Positions 25,378-33,018 of a stretch of DNA of 63,905 nucleotides are shown piece by piece; the first letter of the stretch is position 1, and each line of letters begins with the position of its first letter. Under the pieces are notes generated by a model that was given only the letters and a program-made list of their open reading frames with translations, was not told the DNA's origin and searched no databases. This DNA is from JAZDRH01 sp047470865. GTDB lineage: Bacteria; Pseudomonadota; Gammaproteobacteria; Pseudomonadales; Pseudomonadaceae. The position numbers were made by a program, and so were the translations under genes. The DNA lies in contig NZ_JAZDRH010000019.1 of NCBI RefSeq assembly GCF_047470865.1, positions 1-63,905 of the forward strand, written 5' to 3'.

Positions 25378-27012
25378 ATGAGCCAACACATAAAGCACGA
25401 TGTACTTATCATTGGTAGTGGCGCCGCCGGTTTAACCGCTGCACTCAATTTACCTTCTGAGCTCAAGGTAGCTGTTATTAGTAAAGGTGACTTTGCTAAT
25501 GGTTCGACCTATTGGGCACAAGGAGGCGTTGCCGCCGTACTTGATGAAGCAGACAGTGTTGATGCGCATTTAGATGATACCCTGATTGCTGGTGCGGGAT
25601 TATGTGATCCAGACGCTGTACGCTTTACCATTGAAAATAGCAGTAAAGCCATTCATTGGCTGATTCAGCAAGGGGTGCCTTTTACACCAACTGATAATAT
25701 AGACGACTCTAGTTTTAACTTTCACTTAACCCGTGAAGGTGGTCATAGCTTTCGCCGCATCATCCATGCTGCTGATGCTACAGGTGCAGCTATTTTCAAA
25801 ACCTTGCTTGAACAAGTAAAACAACGCTCTAATATTCAGCTATTGGATAATCAAGTGGCGTTAGATTTGATTACCAGTAACAAGCTCAAACGCTCAGGCA
25901 ATCAATGCTTAGGCGCTTATATTTTAAATTTAAAAACTCAGCAAGTGGACACTCATGCAGCTCGCTTTACCGTGCTGGCTACGGGGGGAGCAGCTAAAGT
26001 TTATCTTTATACCAGTAACCCTGATGGTGCCTCTGGCGATGGTATTGCAATGGCATGGCGTGCAGGCTGCCAAGTAGGCAACCTTGAATTCAACCAATTT
26101 CACCCTACTTGCCTGTATCACCCGCAAGCGAAAAACTTTTTGATTAGTGAAGCCTTACGTGGTGAAGGCGCGTTGTTACGACTCCCCAACGGTGAGCCTT
26201 TTATGCAGCGTTTTGACCCTCGTTTGGAATTAGCCCCTCGCGATATTGTTGCCCGGGCAATTGACCATGAAATGAAGCGGCTAGGCATTGATTGTGTCTA
26301 TTTAGATATCAGCCATAAGCCTGCAGACTTTATAAAATCGCATTTTCCTACGATCTATCAGCGTTGCTTAGATTTTTCTATTGATATTACGCGACAAGCC
26401 ATACCTGTTGTTCCTGCTGCACATTATACCTGCGGTGGCGTTAAGGTAGATCAGCATGGACTAACGAATATTAATAATTTATATGCTATTGGCGAAACCA
26501 GCTTCACTGGACTACATGGTGCCAACCGATTAGCCAGTAATTCATTGTTAGAATGCATTGTGTACGGACAATCTAGTGCCGCCCATATTAGCCAAACCTT
26601 TGAAGCCAGCTCTATGCCAGAGCAACTTCCCACATGGGATGCCAGCCAAGTAACAGATTCTGATGAAGATGTCATTATTGCCCATAACTGGGACGAACTC
26701 CGGCGTTTTATGTGGAACTATGTTGGCATAGTCCGTACCGATAAGCGCTTATTAAGGGCTTTGCACCGAATAGAACTGCTCTTAGCAGAAATTCATGAGT
26801 TTTATAGTAACTATAAGGTCAGTCGCGACCTAATTGAATTACGCAATCTAGCCCAGGTAGCTGAACTTATTATTCGCTGCGCTATTGAACGTAAAGAAAG
26901 CCGCGGGCTGCATTTTACCTTGGATCACCCTGAAACCAAGACACAAGCAATAGACACTGTATTAACACCAGGTGTTAACGGGCAAAGCGTAAAAATACGC
27001 GCAAACGCTTAA
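25378..27012 (+). CDS. nadB: L-aspartate oxidase
   Basis: A 544-residue FAD enzyme that oxidises L-aspartate to iminoaspartate, first step of NAD synthesis. The dinucleotide motif is IIGSGAAGL (residues 11-19); NGSTYWAQGGVAAV, HLTREGGHS and TCGGVKVD are family blocks, and GLHGANRLASNSLLEC completes the FAD site. I use the ATG at 25378 because the protein then begins MSQHIKHDVLIIG like other NadB proteins; the frame opens 20 codons earlier. Divergent from algU, as in Pseudomonas. The 3' end overlaps ygfX on the other strand by 38 bases. Confidence 0.96.
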   Translation: MSQHIKHDVLIIGSGAAGLTAALNLPSELKVAVISKGDFANGSTYWAQGGVAAVLDEADSVDAHLDDTLIAGAGLCDPDAVRFTIENSSKAIHWLIQQGVPFTPTDNIDDSSFNFHLTREGGHSFRRIIHAADATGAAIFKTLLEQVKQRSNIQLLDNQVALDLITSNKLKRSGNQCLGAYILNLKTQQVDTHAARFTVLATGGAAKVYLYTSNPDGASGDGIAMAWRAGCQVGNLEFNQFHPTCLYHPQAKNFLISEALRGEGALLRLPNGEPFMQRFDPRLELAPRDIVARAIDHEMKRLGIDCVYLDISHKPADFIKSHFPTIYQRCLDFSIDITRQAIPVVPAAHYTCGGVKVDQHGLTNINNLYAIGETSFTGLHGANRLASNSLLECIVYGQSSAAHISQTFEASSMPEQLPTWDASQVTDSDEDVIIAHNWDELRRFMWNYVGIVRTDKRLLRALHRIELLLAEIHEFYSNYKVSRDLIELRNLAQVAELIIRCAIERKESRGLHFTLDHPETKTQAIDTVLTPGVNGQSVKIRANA

Positions 27013-27394
27013 ATTCTTGCAATGATGTTGCGGCTTTCCAGATTACAACTGTATGGCAAAGGGTACTGTGTGGCTGTCGATAAACGACTACTACTAAAAA
27101 CGCCCAAAGGACTGTTTTGCCATCTATGCTAATCGGCTGCCAAGTATTTTTCTTATAAATAAACCATTGTTCTTTAACATAACGAATGGCACCTCTTTTA
27201 TTCTTTTGCGTCTTAACTTCTAGCCATACGAGGAATAATAAGAGTAAATTTACCGCAATGATCTGCCCTATACTTAAGCGCGTTAACCAAGGCGCAATAA
27301 AGGCGCAGCTATAGATAGCAAGCCTGCAAGCTAAGTCATACTTGCAAGCTTGCCAGCGGCAAATAAAATTTTTATTTTGGCTGGACACGGTCAA
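26975..27394 (-). CDS. YgfX (CptA)-like membrane protein
   Basis: A 139-residue protein with two central membrane helices (about residues 22-60) and a conserved-looking core AIRYVKEQWFIYKKNTW. Position directly after sdhE matches the ygfY-ygfX pair, where YgfX was described as a membrane protein linked to cytoskeleton inhibition or to flavinylation. The start overlaps the sdhE end by 23 bases, while its 3' end runs 38 bases into nadB in antisense. Sequence similarity to E. coli YgfX is weak, so the name rests largely on position and topology. Confidence 0.7.
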   Translation of the reverse strand: MTVSSQNKNFICRWQACKYDLACRLAIYSCAFIAPWLTRLSIGQIIAVNLLLLFLVWLEVKTQKNKRGAIRYVKEQWFIYKKNTWQPISIDGKTVLWAFLVVVVYRQPHSTLCHTVVIWKAATSLQEFKRLRVFLRFAR

Positions 27395-27626
27395 GCATCA
27401 TGCGCACTATATGACGCAAATCTGGATCTTCTGGCTCATTACGCTGCATAAACCAACCGAACATATCTTGGTCTTCACAGTTAATCAGCTTGCGGTAACG
27501 TGCTTGATCTTCTTCACTTAATGTAGGATAAACCTGCTCAGTGAAAGGCACTAACAAGACGTCCAGCTCTAGCATGCCACGACGACTATGCCACATAAGA
27601 CGTTTTAAATCATTTTCAGCAACCAT
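27372..27626 (-). CDS. sdhE: FAD assembly factor SdhE
   Basis: An 84-residue SdhE (YgfY) that promotes covalent FAD attachment to succinate dehydrogenase. The RGxxE motif is RGMLE (residues 16-20) within WHSRRGMLELD; the C-terminal part contains LINCEDQDMFGWF. I start at 27626 because AAGGAG lies 7 bases upstream; the frame extends six codons further. It is paired with ygfX by overlap and faces nadB. Confidence 0.93.
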   Translation of the reverse strand: MVAENDLKRLMWHSRRGMLELDVLLVPFTEQVYPTLSEEDQARYRKLINCEDQDMFGWFMQRNEPEDPDLRHIVRMMLDRVQPK

Positions 27627-27743
27627 TATCAGACTCCTTAGCAATTTCCTTAGTATAAGCGACTAGAATGCGAACCGCACCCGCTGACAACTGATCTTTT
27701 GCACTCTATGATGAGCCTATGCAAATTAACTTGAGAGACTATC

Positions 27744-28688
27744 ATGAGTAGTACCCCACTTTTTACCTTATTATCCCATGAAGGTCTGCTATCTATTCGC
27801 GGCATTGATGCGAAACAGTTTTTACAAGGACAACTTACTTGTAACCTCAATTACCTAGATGATGCACGTTCCAGCTTAGGTGCTCGCTGCACCCCAAAAG
27901 GACGCATGTTATCTAACTTTAGAATAGTGCAAGAAGCCGATGGCTATTTGCTTGCCATGGATAAAAGCTTAGTTGAATTACAGCTCAATGAATTAAAAAA
28001 ATACGCTGTATTTTCCAAATCAACACTAACTGATGCCACTGAACAATGGGTACGTTTTGGCTTGTATCAGCCTGAGCCAATGTTAGAGGTGCTGGGCATT
28101 GAGTTAGCTAAGCAAGCCAATAGTGTAGCCCATGCCAACCAAATGCTCGCTATACGTATTAATGATGACCATTGTGAGTTATGGGCCGATGCTGATTATG
28201 CTGCCTGCTTACATAAACGTTTAGCGAACCATATGCAAGAAACCGATCTTAACTTCTGGAAGCTGGGGTTAATTCGTGCCGGCATTGGCTTAGTTAACGC
28301 AAACACTAGCGACAGTTTTATTCCACAACTATTTAACATGCCTGCACTAGATGCCGTAAGCTTCAAAAAAGGTTGTTATACAGGACAAGAAATTGTGGCT
28401 CGTATGCAATATTTAGGCAAATTAAAGCGCCACTTACACCGTTTTCTAATCAACACGGATCAGCTACCTAAATTAGGTACCAGTATTGTATCTGCAACTA
28501 GCAAAGGTGCTGTGGGTGAAATCGTCAGCGCCGCTTTAAATGAAACACAGCAAGTAGAGATCCTAGCCATAGTGCCTGAGCAAGCCTTTGAAGCCGATCA
28601 ACTGATCGTAGACAATGATCAAGGGCTAGCTTTGCAACTCCTTGACCTGCCTTACAGCATAGATGCTGACAAAGAAATTCAACGATAA
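27744..28688 (+). CDS. ygfZ: Folate-binding protein YgfZ
   Basis: A 314-residue relative of the glycine-cleavage T protein that assists iron-sulfur cluster assembly or repair using tetrahydrofolate. The family signature is KGCYTGQEIVARMQYLGKLK, beginning at residue 209 with the functional Cys211. Other blocks are GIDAKQFLQGQLTCN near the N-terminus and FWKLGLIRAGIGLV. It is divergent from sdhE and has its own terminator downstream. Confidence 0.94.
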   Translation: MSSTPLFTLLSHEGLLSIRGIDAKQFLQGQLTCNLNYLDDARSSLGARCTPKGRMLSNFRIVQEADGYLLAMDKSLVELQLNELKKYAVFSKSTLTDATEQWVRFGLYQPEPMLEVLGIELAKQANSVAHANQMLAIRINDDHCELWADADYAACLHKRLANHMQETDLNFWKLGLIRAGIGLVNANTSDSFIPQLFNMPALDAVSFKKGCYTGQEIVARMQYLGKLKRHLHRFLINTDQLPKLGTSIVSATSKGAVGEIVSAALNETQQVEILAIVPEQAFEADQLIVDNDQGLALQLLDLPYSIDADKEIQR

Positions 28689-28694
28689 TGACCT

Positions 28695-28718
28695 AGGGCG
28701 AGCAATCGCCCTTAATTT
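28695..28718 (+). terminator. Intrinsic terminator after ygfZ
   Basis: AGGGCGA, tetraloop GCAA, TCGCCCT (28695-28712), then TAATTTTA. The hairpin begins 7 bases past the ygfZ stop and isolates the ubiUVT promoter region from read-through. Confidence 0.85.
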
Positions 28719-28728
28719 TATAAGGTTA

Positions 28729-28742
28729 TTGATACCTATCAA
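28729..28742. promoter_or_regulatory. Perfect ANR/FNR box upstream of ubiUVT
   Basis: TTGATACCTATCAA matches the ANR/FNR consensus TTGAT-N4-ATCAA at all ten defined positions. Its centre (28735.5) lies about 40 bases before the start expected from a -10-like TAGCAT at 28764-28769. That is the class II activation position. No other gene starts nearby, so the box most likely activates ubiU-ubiV-ubiT under low oxygen. Confidence 0.8.
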
Positions 28743-28850
28743 GCTCACATTTGTTTTAGCCATTAGCATGACCTAAATGTTTCAAGCGACACTGTCAGTT
28801 TCAAGCAGTTCTGCCAGTTTTGCTTAGTGTCAATCGCTATGGAGAGACCT

Positions 28851-29846
28851 ATGCAATTGGTTTGCCCAGCAGGAAGCCTTCCCGCCTTAAAAGCCGCAGT
28901 GCGCCAAGGCGCAGACGCCGTTTATGTTGGATTTAAAGATGATACCAATGCCCGTCATTTTGCAGGTTTAAACTTCACTGACAAGCACCTTGAACAGGGG
29001 CTAGACGTTATTCGTAAAGCGCAACGCAAAATGTATATTGCAATTAATACCTTTGCTAACCCCACTGCTTGGCAACGCTGGCAACGTGCAGTTGATCAAG
29101 CGGCTGACTTAGGTGTTGATGCATTAATTGTAGCCGACCTTGCTGTGCTGGCCTATGCGGCTAAAACTTATCCTGATTTAAACCTACATCTTTCTGTACA
29201 AGGCAGTGCTACAAATCCTGCTGCTTTAAGTTTTTATCAAACAGGGTACAACATTAAACGAGCCGTTCTTCCTAGAGTTCTGTCTCTTGCGCAAGTTAAA
29301 CAAGTAGCTGAAAACAGCCCCGTTGATATTGAAGTATTTGCATTTGGCAGCCTCTGCATCATGGCAGAAGGACGTTGTCACTTATCCTCTTATTTAACCG
29401 CTAAATCACCTAACCTATGCGGCGTATGTTCTCCGGCTGGGTCTGTACGCTGGCAACAAACAGCTACCCACTTGGAAGCACGTTTAAACGATGTATTAAT
29501 TGATAAATACACTACAAACGAAGCGGCAGGTTATCCAACGCTGTGCAAAGGGCGATTTTTAATAGATGGTGAAATTCGCCATGCTTTAGAAGAACCCACC
29601 AGTTTAAACACTATGGATTTACTTCCTGAACTGGCTGCCATGGGCGTTAAAGCCGTTAAAATTGAAGGTCGCCAGCGCAGCCCAGCTTATACAGAAAAAG
29701 TAACTCAGGTTTGGCGTAGTGCTTTAGATAGATTCGAGCAAAACCCTGCAAACTACAGTGTTGACCCACAATGGACACGCGCACTGGCAGGTATTTCAGA
29801 AGGTTCACAAACCACCTTAGGCGCCTATGAGCGCGCTTGGCAGTAG
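28851..29846 (+). CDS. ubiU: Ubiquinone biosynthesis protein UbiU (U32 family)
   Basis: A 331-residue U32 peptidase-like protein that with UbiV forms the oxygen-independent hydroxylase of ubiquinone synthesis. The [4Fe-4S] ligands are visible as Cys169 and Cys176 (SLCIMAEGRC), Cys193 (CGVC) and Cys232 (TLCKG), the same spacing as the E. coli protein. I start at 28851 because GGAGAG is 4 bases upstream and MQLVCPAG is the family N-terminus. Lies downstream of a perfect ANR box; ubiV follows after 8 bases. Confidence 0.95.
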   Translation: MQLVCPAGSLPALKAAVRQGADAVYVGFKDDTNARHFAGLNFTDKHLEQGLDVIRKAQRKMYIAINTFANPTAWQRWQRAVDQAADLGVDALIVADLAVLAYAAKTYPDLNLHLSVQGSATNPAALSFYQTGYNIKRAVLPRVLSLAQVKQVAENSPVDIEVFAFGSLCIMAEGRCHLSSYLTAKSPNLCGVCSPAGSVRWQQTATHLEARLNDVLIDKYTTNEAAGYPTLCKGRFLIDGEIRHALEEPTSLNTMDLLPELAAMGVKAVKIEGRQRSPAYTEKVTQVWRSALDRFEQNPANYSVDPQWTRALAGISEGSQTTLGAYERAWQ

Positions 29847-29854
29847 AGGCTATT

Positions 29855-30742
29855 ATGCAGCTGACTATTGGTCCGATTTTATTTTACTGGCACAAAGAGA
29901 AGGTTGAAGCGTTTTATCATTCCCTCAGCCAACTTAACCTAGGCAGTATCTATTTAGGTGAAACTGTTTGCGCGAAACGCCGTGAACTTTCCCTTGAAGA
30001 CTACATTACTTTAGCACGCACTATCAGCCAAACCAGTAATGCACAAATTGTTTTATCCAGCTTAGCTTTACTAGAAGCAAACTCTGAGTTAAATAGCCTA
30101 AAAAAACTATGTTCTCAAACTGACTTTTTAATAGAAGCAAATGATATGGCAGCTGTGCATTTTTGCCATGAACAGCAACTACCTTTTATCGCAGGTCCTG
30201 CACTTAACATTTACAACGCTTACGCCTTAGCTGAACTGATTAATTGTGGAATGCAACGCTGGGTCGCCCCCGTTGAGTGCTCGGGATTACAAATCCAGCA
30301 AACTTTAGCGCAGTTAGATGATTTGGGGATTAAACGCCCTGAAGTGGAAGTATTTAGCTATGGGCACTTACCACTCGCCTATTCTGCCCGCTGTTTTACT
30401 GCACGCGCAGAAAATCGCCCTAAAGATCAATGTAAGCGCTGCTGTATTCGCTACCCAGAAGGCATTGAAGTTTTTAGCCAAGAACAACAAAAGCTCTTTG
30501 CTTTAAATGGTATTCAAACGCTTTCTGGTCAAGTACAGAATCTTATTAGTGATGTAGCAGCTATGCGCCAAGCTGGTATTACTCATGCGCGCTTAAGCCC
30601 AAGAGCGGAGGGTTTTATAGAGACTATTAAGCAATGGCAAGCCGTACTCAATGGTGCTTGCGCCCCCTTACCAACAAATGACTGCAATGGTTACTGGCAT
30701 GGGAAAGCAGGTATGTTTCACCTAGGAGATCAACATGCATAA
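29855..30742 (+). CDS. ubiV: Ubiquinone biosynthesis protein UbiV (U32 family)
   Basis: A 295-residue partner of UbiU. The cluster ligands appear as Cys39 (GETVCAKRR), Cys180 (YSARCFT), Cys193 and Cys197 (DQCKRCCIRY), again as in E. coli. UbiU-UbiV carries out hydroxylations of the quinone ring without O2, using prephenate as donor in E. coli. The start at 29855 has AGAGGC upstream; the frame itself opens inside ubiU. The 3' end overlaps ubiT by 8 bases. Confidence 0.94.
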   Translation: MQLTIGPILFYWHKEKVEAFYHSLSQLNLGSIYLGETVCAKRRELSLEDYITLARTISQTSNAQIVLSSLALLEANSELNSLKKLCSQTDFLIEANDMAAVHFCHEQQLPFIAGPALNIYNAYALAELINCGMQRWVAPVECSGLQIQQTLAQLDDLGIKRPEVEVFSYGHLPLAYSARCFTARAENRPKDQCKRCCIRYPEGIEVFSQEQQKLFALNGIQTLSGQVQNLISDVAAMRQAGITHARLSPRAEGFIETIKQWQAVLNGACAPLPTNDCNGYWHGKAGMFHLGDQHA

Positions 30743-31220
30743 CCAATTAACACAGCTCTTGCTGAAAACAGGCGATAAACTTTTACCCATCACCGCTTTT
30801 ATTCCTTTTCCAATCCAACGTTTTACATTAGAAAAAAGTCTAAACCATTTTTTTCAAAGCGCTATTGAAGATGGCTTATTTGATTTGCTTGCACAACGTT
30901 GGCTGAAACTTAGCATTAGGGATCTGAATTTAAGTTGGTGCATTACCTTAACAGCTCATCAGCAGTTAATCATTACCCAAAATACTTGCCATGAAGTAGA
31001 AATCAAAGGTAACTGGCGCGATTTTTTAGCATTAGCTAGCCGCCAAGAAGACCCAGATACTTTATTCTTTCGTCGCCGGTTACAAATTACAGGAGACACT
31101 GAATTAGGCTTAGGCGTGAAAAATCTGATTGATAGCCTTGATCCTGACATATTGCCAAGCTGGCTATGGCACAGCCTGCAATACTTAGGAAAACAGCTCA
31201 AAGCACAACAAGCAGCATAA
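30735..31220 (+). CDS. ubiT: Ubiquinone biosynthesis accessory factor UbiT (SCP2 domain)
   Basis: A 161-residue SCP2-domain lipid-binding protein. The core LSWCITLTAHQQLIIT and the FFRRRLQITGDTELGLGVKN segment are diagnostic. UbiT replaces UbiJ for anaerobic ubiquinone synthesis, presumably presenting the lipid intermediate. It is last of the coupled trio ubiU-ubiV-ubiT, overlapping ubiV by 8 bases. Confidence 0.92.
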   Translation: MHNQLTQLLLKTGDKLLPITAFIPFPIQRFTLEKSLNHFFQSAIEDGLFDLLAQRWLKLSIRDLNLSWCITLTAHQQLIITQNTCHEVEIKGNWRDFLALASRQEDPDTLFFRRRLQITGDTELGLGVKNLIDSLDPDILPSWLWHSLQYLGKQLKAQQAA

Positions 31221-31260
31221 AAATAACACTCGTCAATATCAATATGGGCTTATAAAAAAT

Positions 31261-31302
31261 TACCTTACTTAAATACACAAATACGCGCAATTAAGTAAGG
31301 TA
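31261..31302. repeat. 12-bp inverted repeat, probable stem-loop
   Basis: TACCTTACTTAA (31261-31272) and TTAAGTAAGGTA (31291-31302) are perfect inverted copies with an 18-base spacer, 40 bases after ubiT. On the plus strand no T-run follows. On the minus strand it is followed by ATTTTTTAT, although no minus gene ends here. It may be an RNA-stability element for ubiUVT mRNA or an operator for the next gene. Confidence 0.5.
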
Positions 31303-31457
31303 GTTCACAAGCAAGAAAATTGCTCATATTTTCCTATTTTCAACATGAAATATCAGTAGTATATAGACTTGTTCTACTTAAATAATTTCCTCTAAGCACT
31401 TTAAGTTTAGATTAAGAACGCACAGACCATCTATTATTTAATCAGTAAAATTATATT

Positions 31458-32918
31458 ATGAAGATTGGCGATATATTCAATTATTATGACGATGCAAAGA
31501 AAAAATATTCTGCGCTTCAAGTGGTCAATATTGAGCACAATGCATCAAATCAAAAGCCACACTATATTCTTTTAGCTTTAGATTATTGGGCACAAACCCC
31601 TTTATCTCCAGCAGAAATTTCTACGCTCGTGCCTTTCTGGAAAGATCACCACTCATGGAATGGTTGTTATACATTTAAGCGGTGTGAAGGTGATTACCCA
31701 GAAAATTACACCTTGGTAGGCAATACTGCGCCTTTAGCACTGCCAGAGCAGGAAATAACCTTATCTAGTTGGAGTTACTGTTGCCTGCAAATTTCCTTAC
31801 AAAAAGCGTGGGATCGTTTGCCTGATACATTCAAGCACAGATACAAAGAAACTAATGCTAGAGAATCTAATTACAGGCAAAAGGAAGATGACGCCCAGCT
31901 TCCTTTTGAATTGCTCTCTACCTTAGCGCTTACAAGCTTAGAAGTACGAGGAGCACAAGATGGGCTTATTGAGTTTCTTGCCTCACATCCACAGGTTACA
32001 AAACTAACCTGGTTAAATTGCCCTGCTATCACTATAGATTTAAGTGCTACTGGGGTTAGAGATCTTTTTATAGACAGCGACAGCCTTCAAGCACTACATC
32101 TGCCTGATGAGTTAGAAGGCATTCACTTTATACAGACTATTCCTAAAAATCTAAAAATTATCCCGCATCCCGCCAACAGAGCAATACAGATACGCACAAT
32201 CAACACTGAAGGTTTAGAGGCTTTTCAACAAATATTTGTTGACGAATTAAATATCAGAAATCAAGCGTCTACCATGTTCATGAAACCTATTGTATCTTAT
32301 TTACCGCATTTGACTACGCTACGGCTGTGGGGAAATTTACATACTATAGATGCCATAGGGGAACTGAAGCGTTTGACTCGTTTGCAGTGGCTCACGATGC
32401 AAGATGTCTTTGGCTTTACAGGTTTAGAATTTCCATCAAAAGCTGAACTTCCTACAATTCAGTGTATTTGGATGGATAGTGTTCCTGAAGATGCTGCCAA
32501 AAAAGTGAAGAAGGAATTTAAGGATATTAATCTTTGGATTACTAAAGGCCGAAAACCTAATTGGGTAGAAGCAAACCTGAACAACCCATTTCGAAGCTGG
32601 GACGGAGATGAGCATATACCGGCTGCTCGCAGCAAAAAGGCCACAGCTATTTTTGTAGTGCTCTCTCAGAAAGTAAGCAAGATACTACAAGAAAATACAG
32701 CTCCTGAGCATATCCAAGCCATCGCTGAAGAGCTTGTTATTGAATTCTGTTCTGCTTTTGCAAAGATGAGCAAACGTAGCGATTGGATAGATACTGTTAT
32801 CCGCGAGCAAATTGGTGATGCCTTGGATCTGCTGCTTGAACCTTTAGAGAAAACCTACCCTAAACACATTAAGCGAAACAAGATAGATAAGCTATTTGAA
32901 AGCGCTATCGACTTTTAG
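31458..32918 (+). CDS. Large orphan protein with degenerate leucine-rich-repeat centre
   Basis: A 486-residue soluble protein, no signal peptide or membrane helix. Three parts are visible. Residues 1-105 form a domain starting MKIGDIFNYYDDAKKKYSAL. About 150-345 hold irregular strand-loop units with LRR character (LTSLEVRGAQ, VTKLTWLNCP, LTTLRLWGN, LQWLTMQD). The helical C-terminus from 380 includes AIAEELVIEFCSAFAKMSKR. I do not recognise the family; N-terminal domains of this flavour occur in immunity or effector-associated proteins, but no toxin gene is adjacent. It is monocistronic with a strong terminator. Confidence 0.75.
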   Translation: MKIGDIFNYYDDAKKKYSALQVVNIEHNASNQKPHYILLALDYWAQTPLSPAEISTLVPFWKDHHSWNGCYTFKRCEGDYPENYTLVGNTAPLALPEQEITLSSWSYCCLQISLQKAWDRLPDTFKHRYKETNARESNYRQKEDDAQLPFELLSTLALTSLEVRGAQDGLIEFLASHPQVTKLTWLNCPAITIDLSATGVRDLFIDSDSLQALHLPDELEGIHFIQTIPKNLKIIPHPANRAIQIRTINTEGLEAFQQIFVDELNIRNQASTMFMKPIVSYLPHLTTLRLWGNLHTIDAIGELKRLTRLQWLTMQDVFGFTGLEFPSKAELPTIQCIWMDSVPEDAAKKVKKEFKDINLWITKGRKPNWVEANLNNPFRSWDGDEHIPAARSKKATAIFVVLSQKVSKILQENTAPEHIQAIAEELVIEFCSAFAKMSKRSDWIDTVIREQIGDALDLLLEPLEKTYPKHIKRNKIDKLFESAIDF

Positions 32919-32937
32919 CCTTTAAACCCTGAGGTTT

Positions 32938-32969
32938 ACTGTTTACCTAGACGATAAACAGTGTTTTTT
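32938..32969 (+). terminator. Intrinsic terminator after the 486-residue orphan
   Basis: ACTGTTTA (32938-32945), a 9-base loop and TAAACAGT (32955-32962), followed by G and six T. It lies 20 bases past the stop codon, before the convergent tamB. Confidence 0.82.
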
Positions 32970-33018
32970 CGATTGCACCTGCAGTCGTTGTATTAGTTTT
33001 GCTCTTAACCTCATACCA

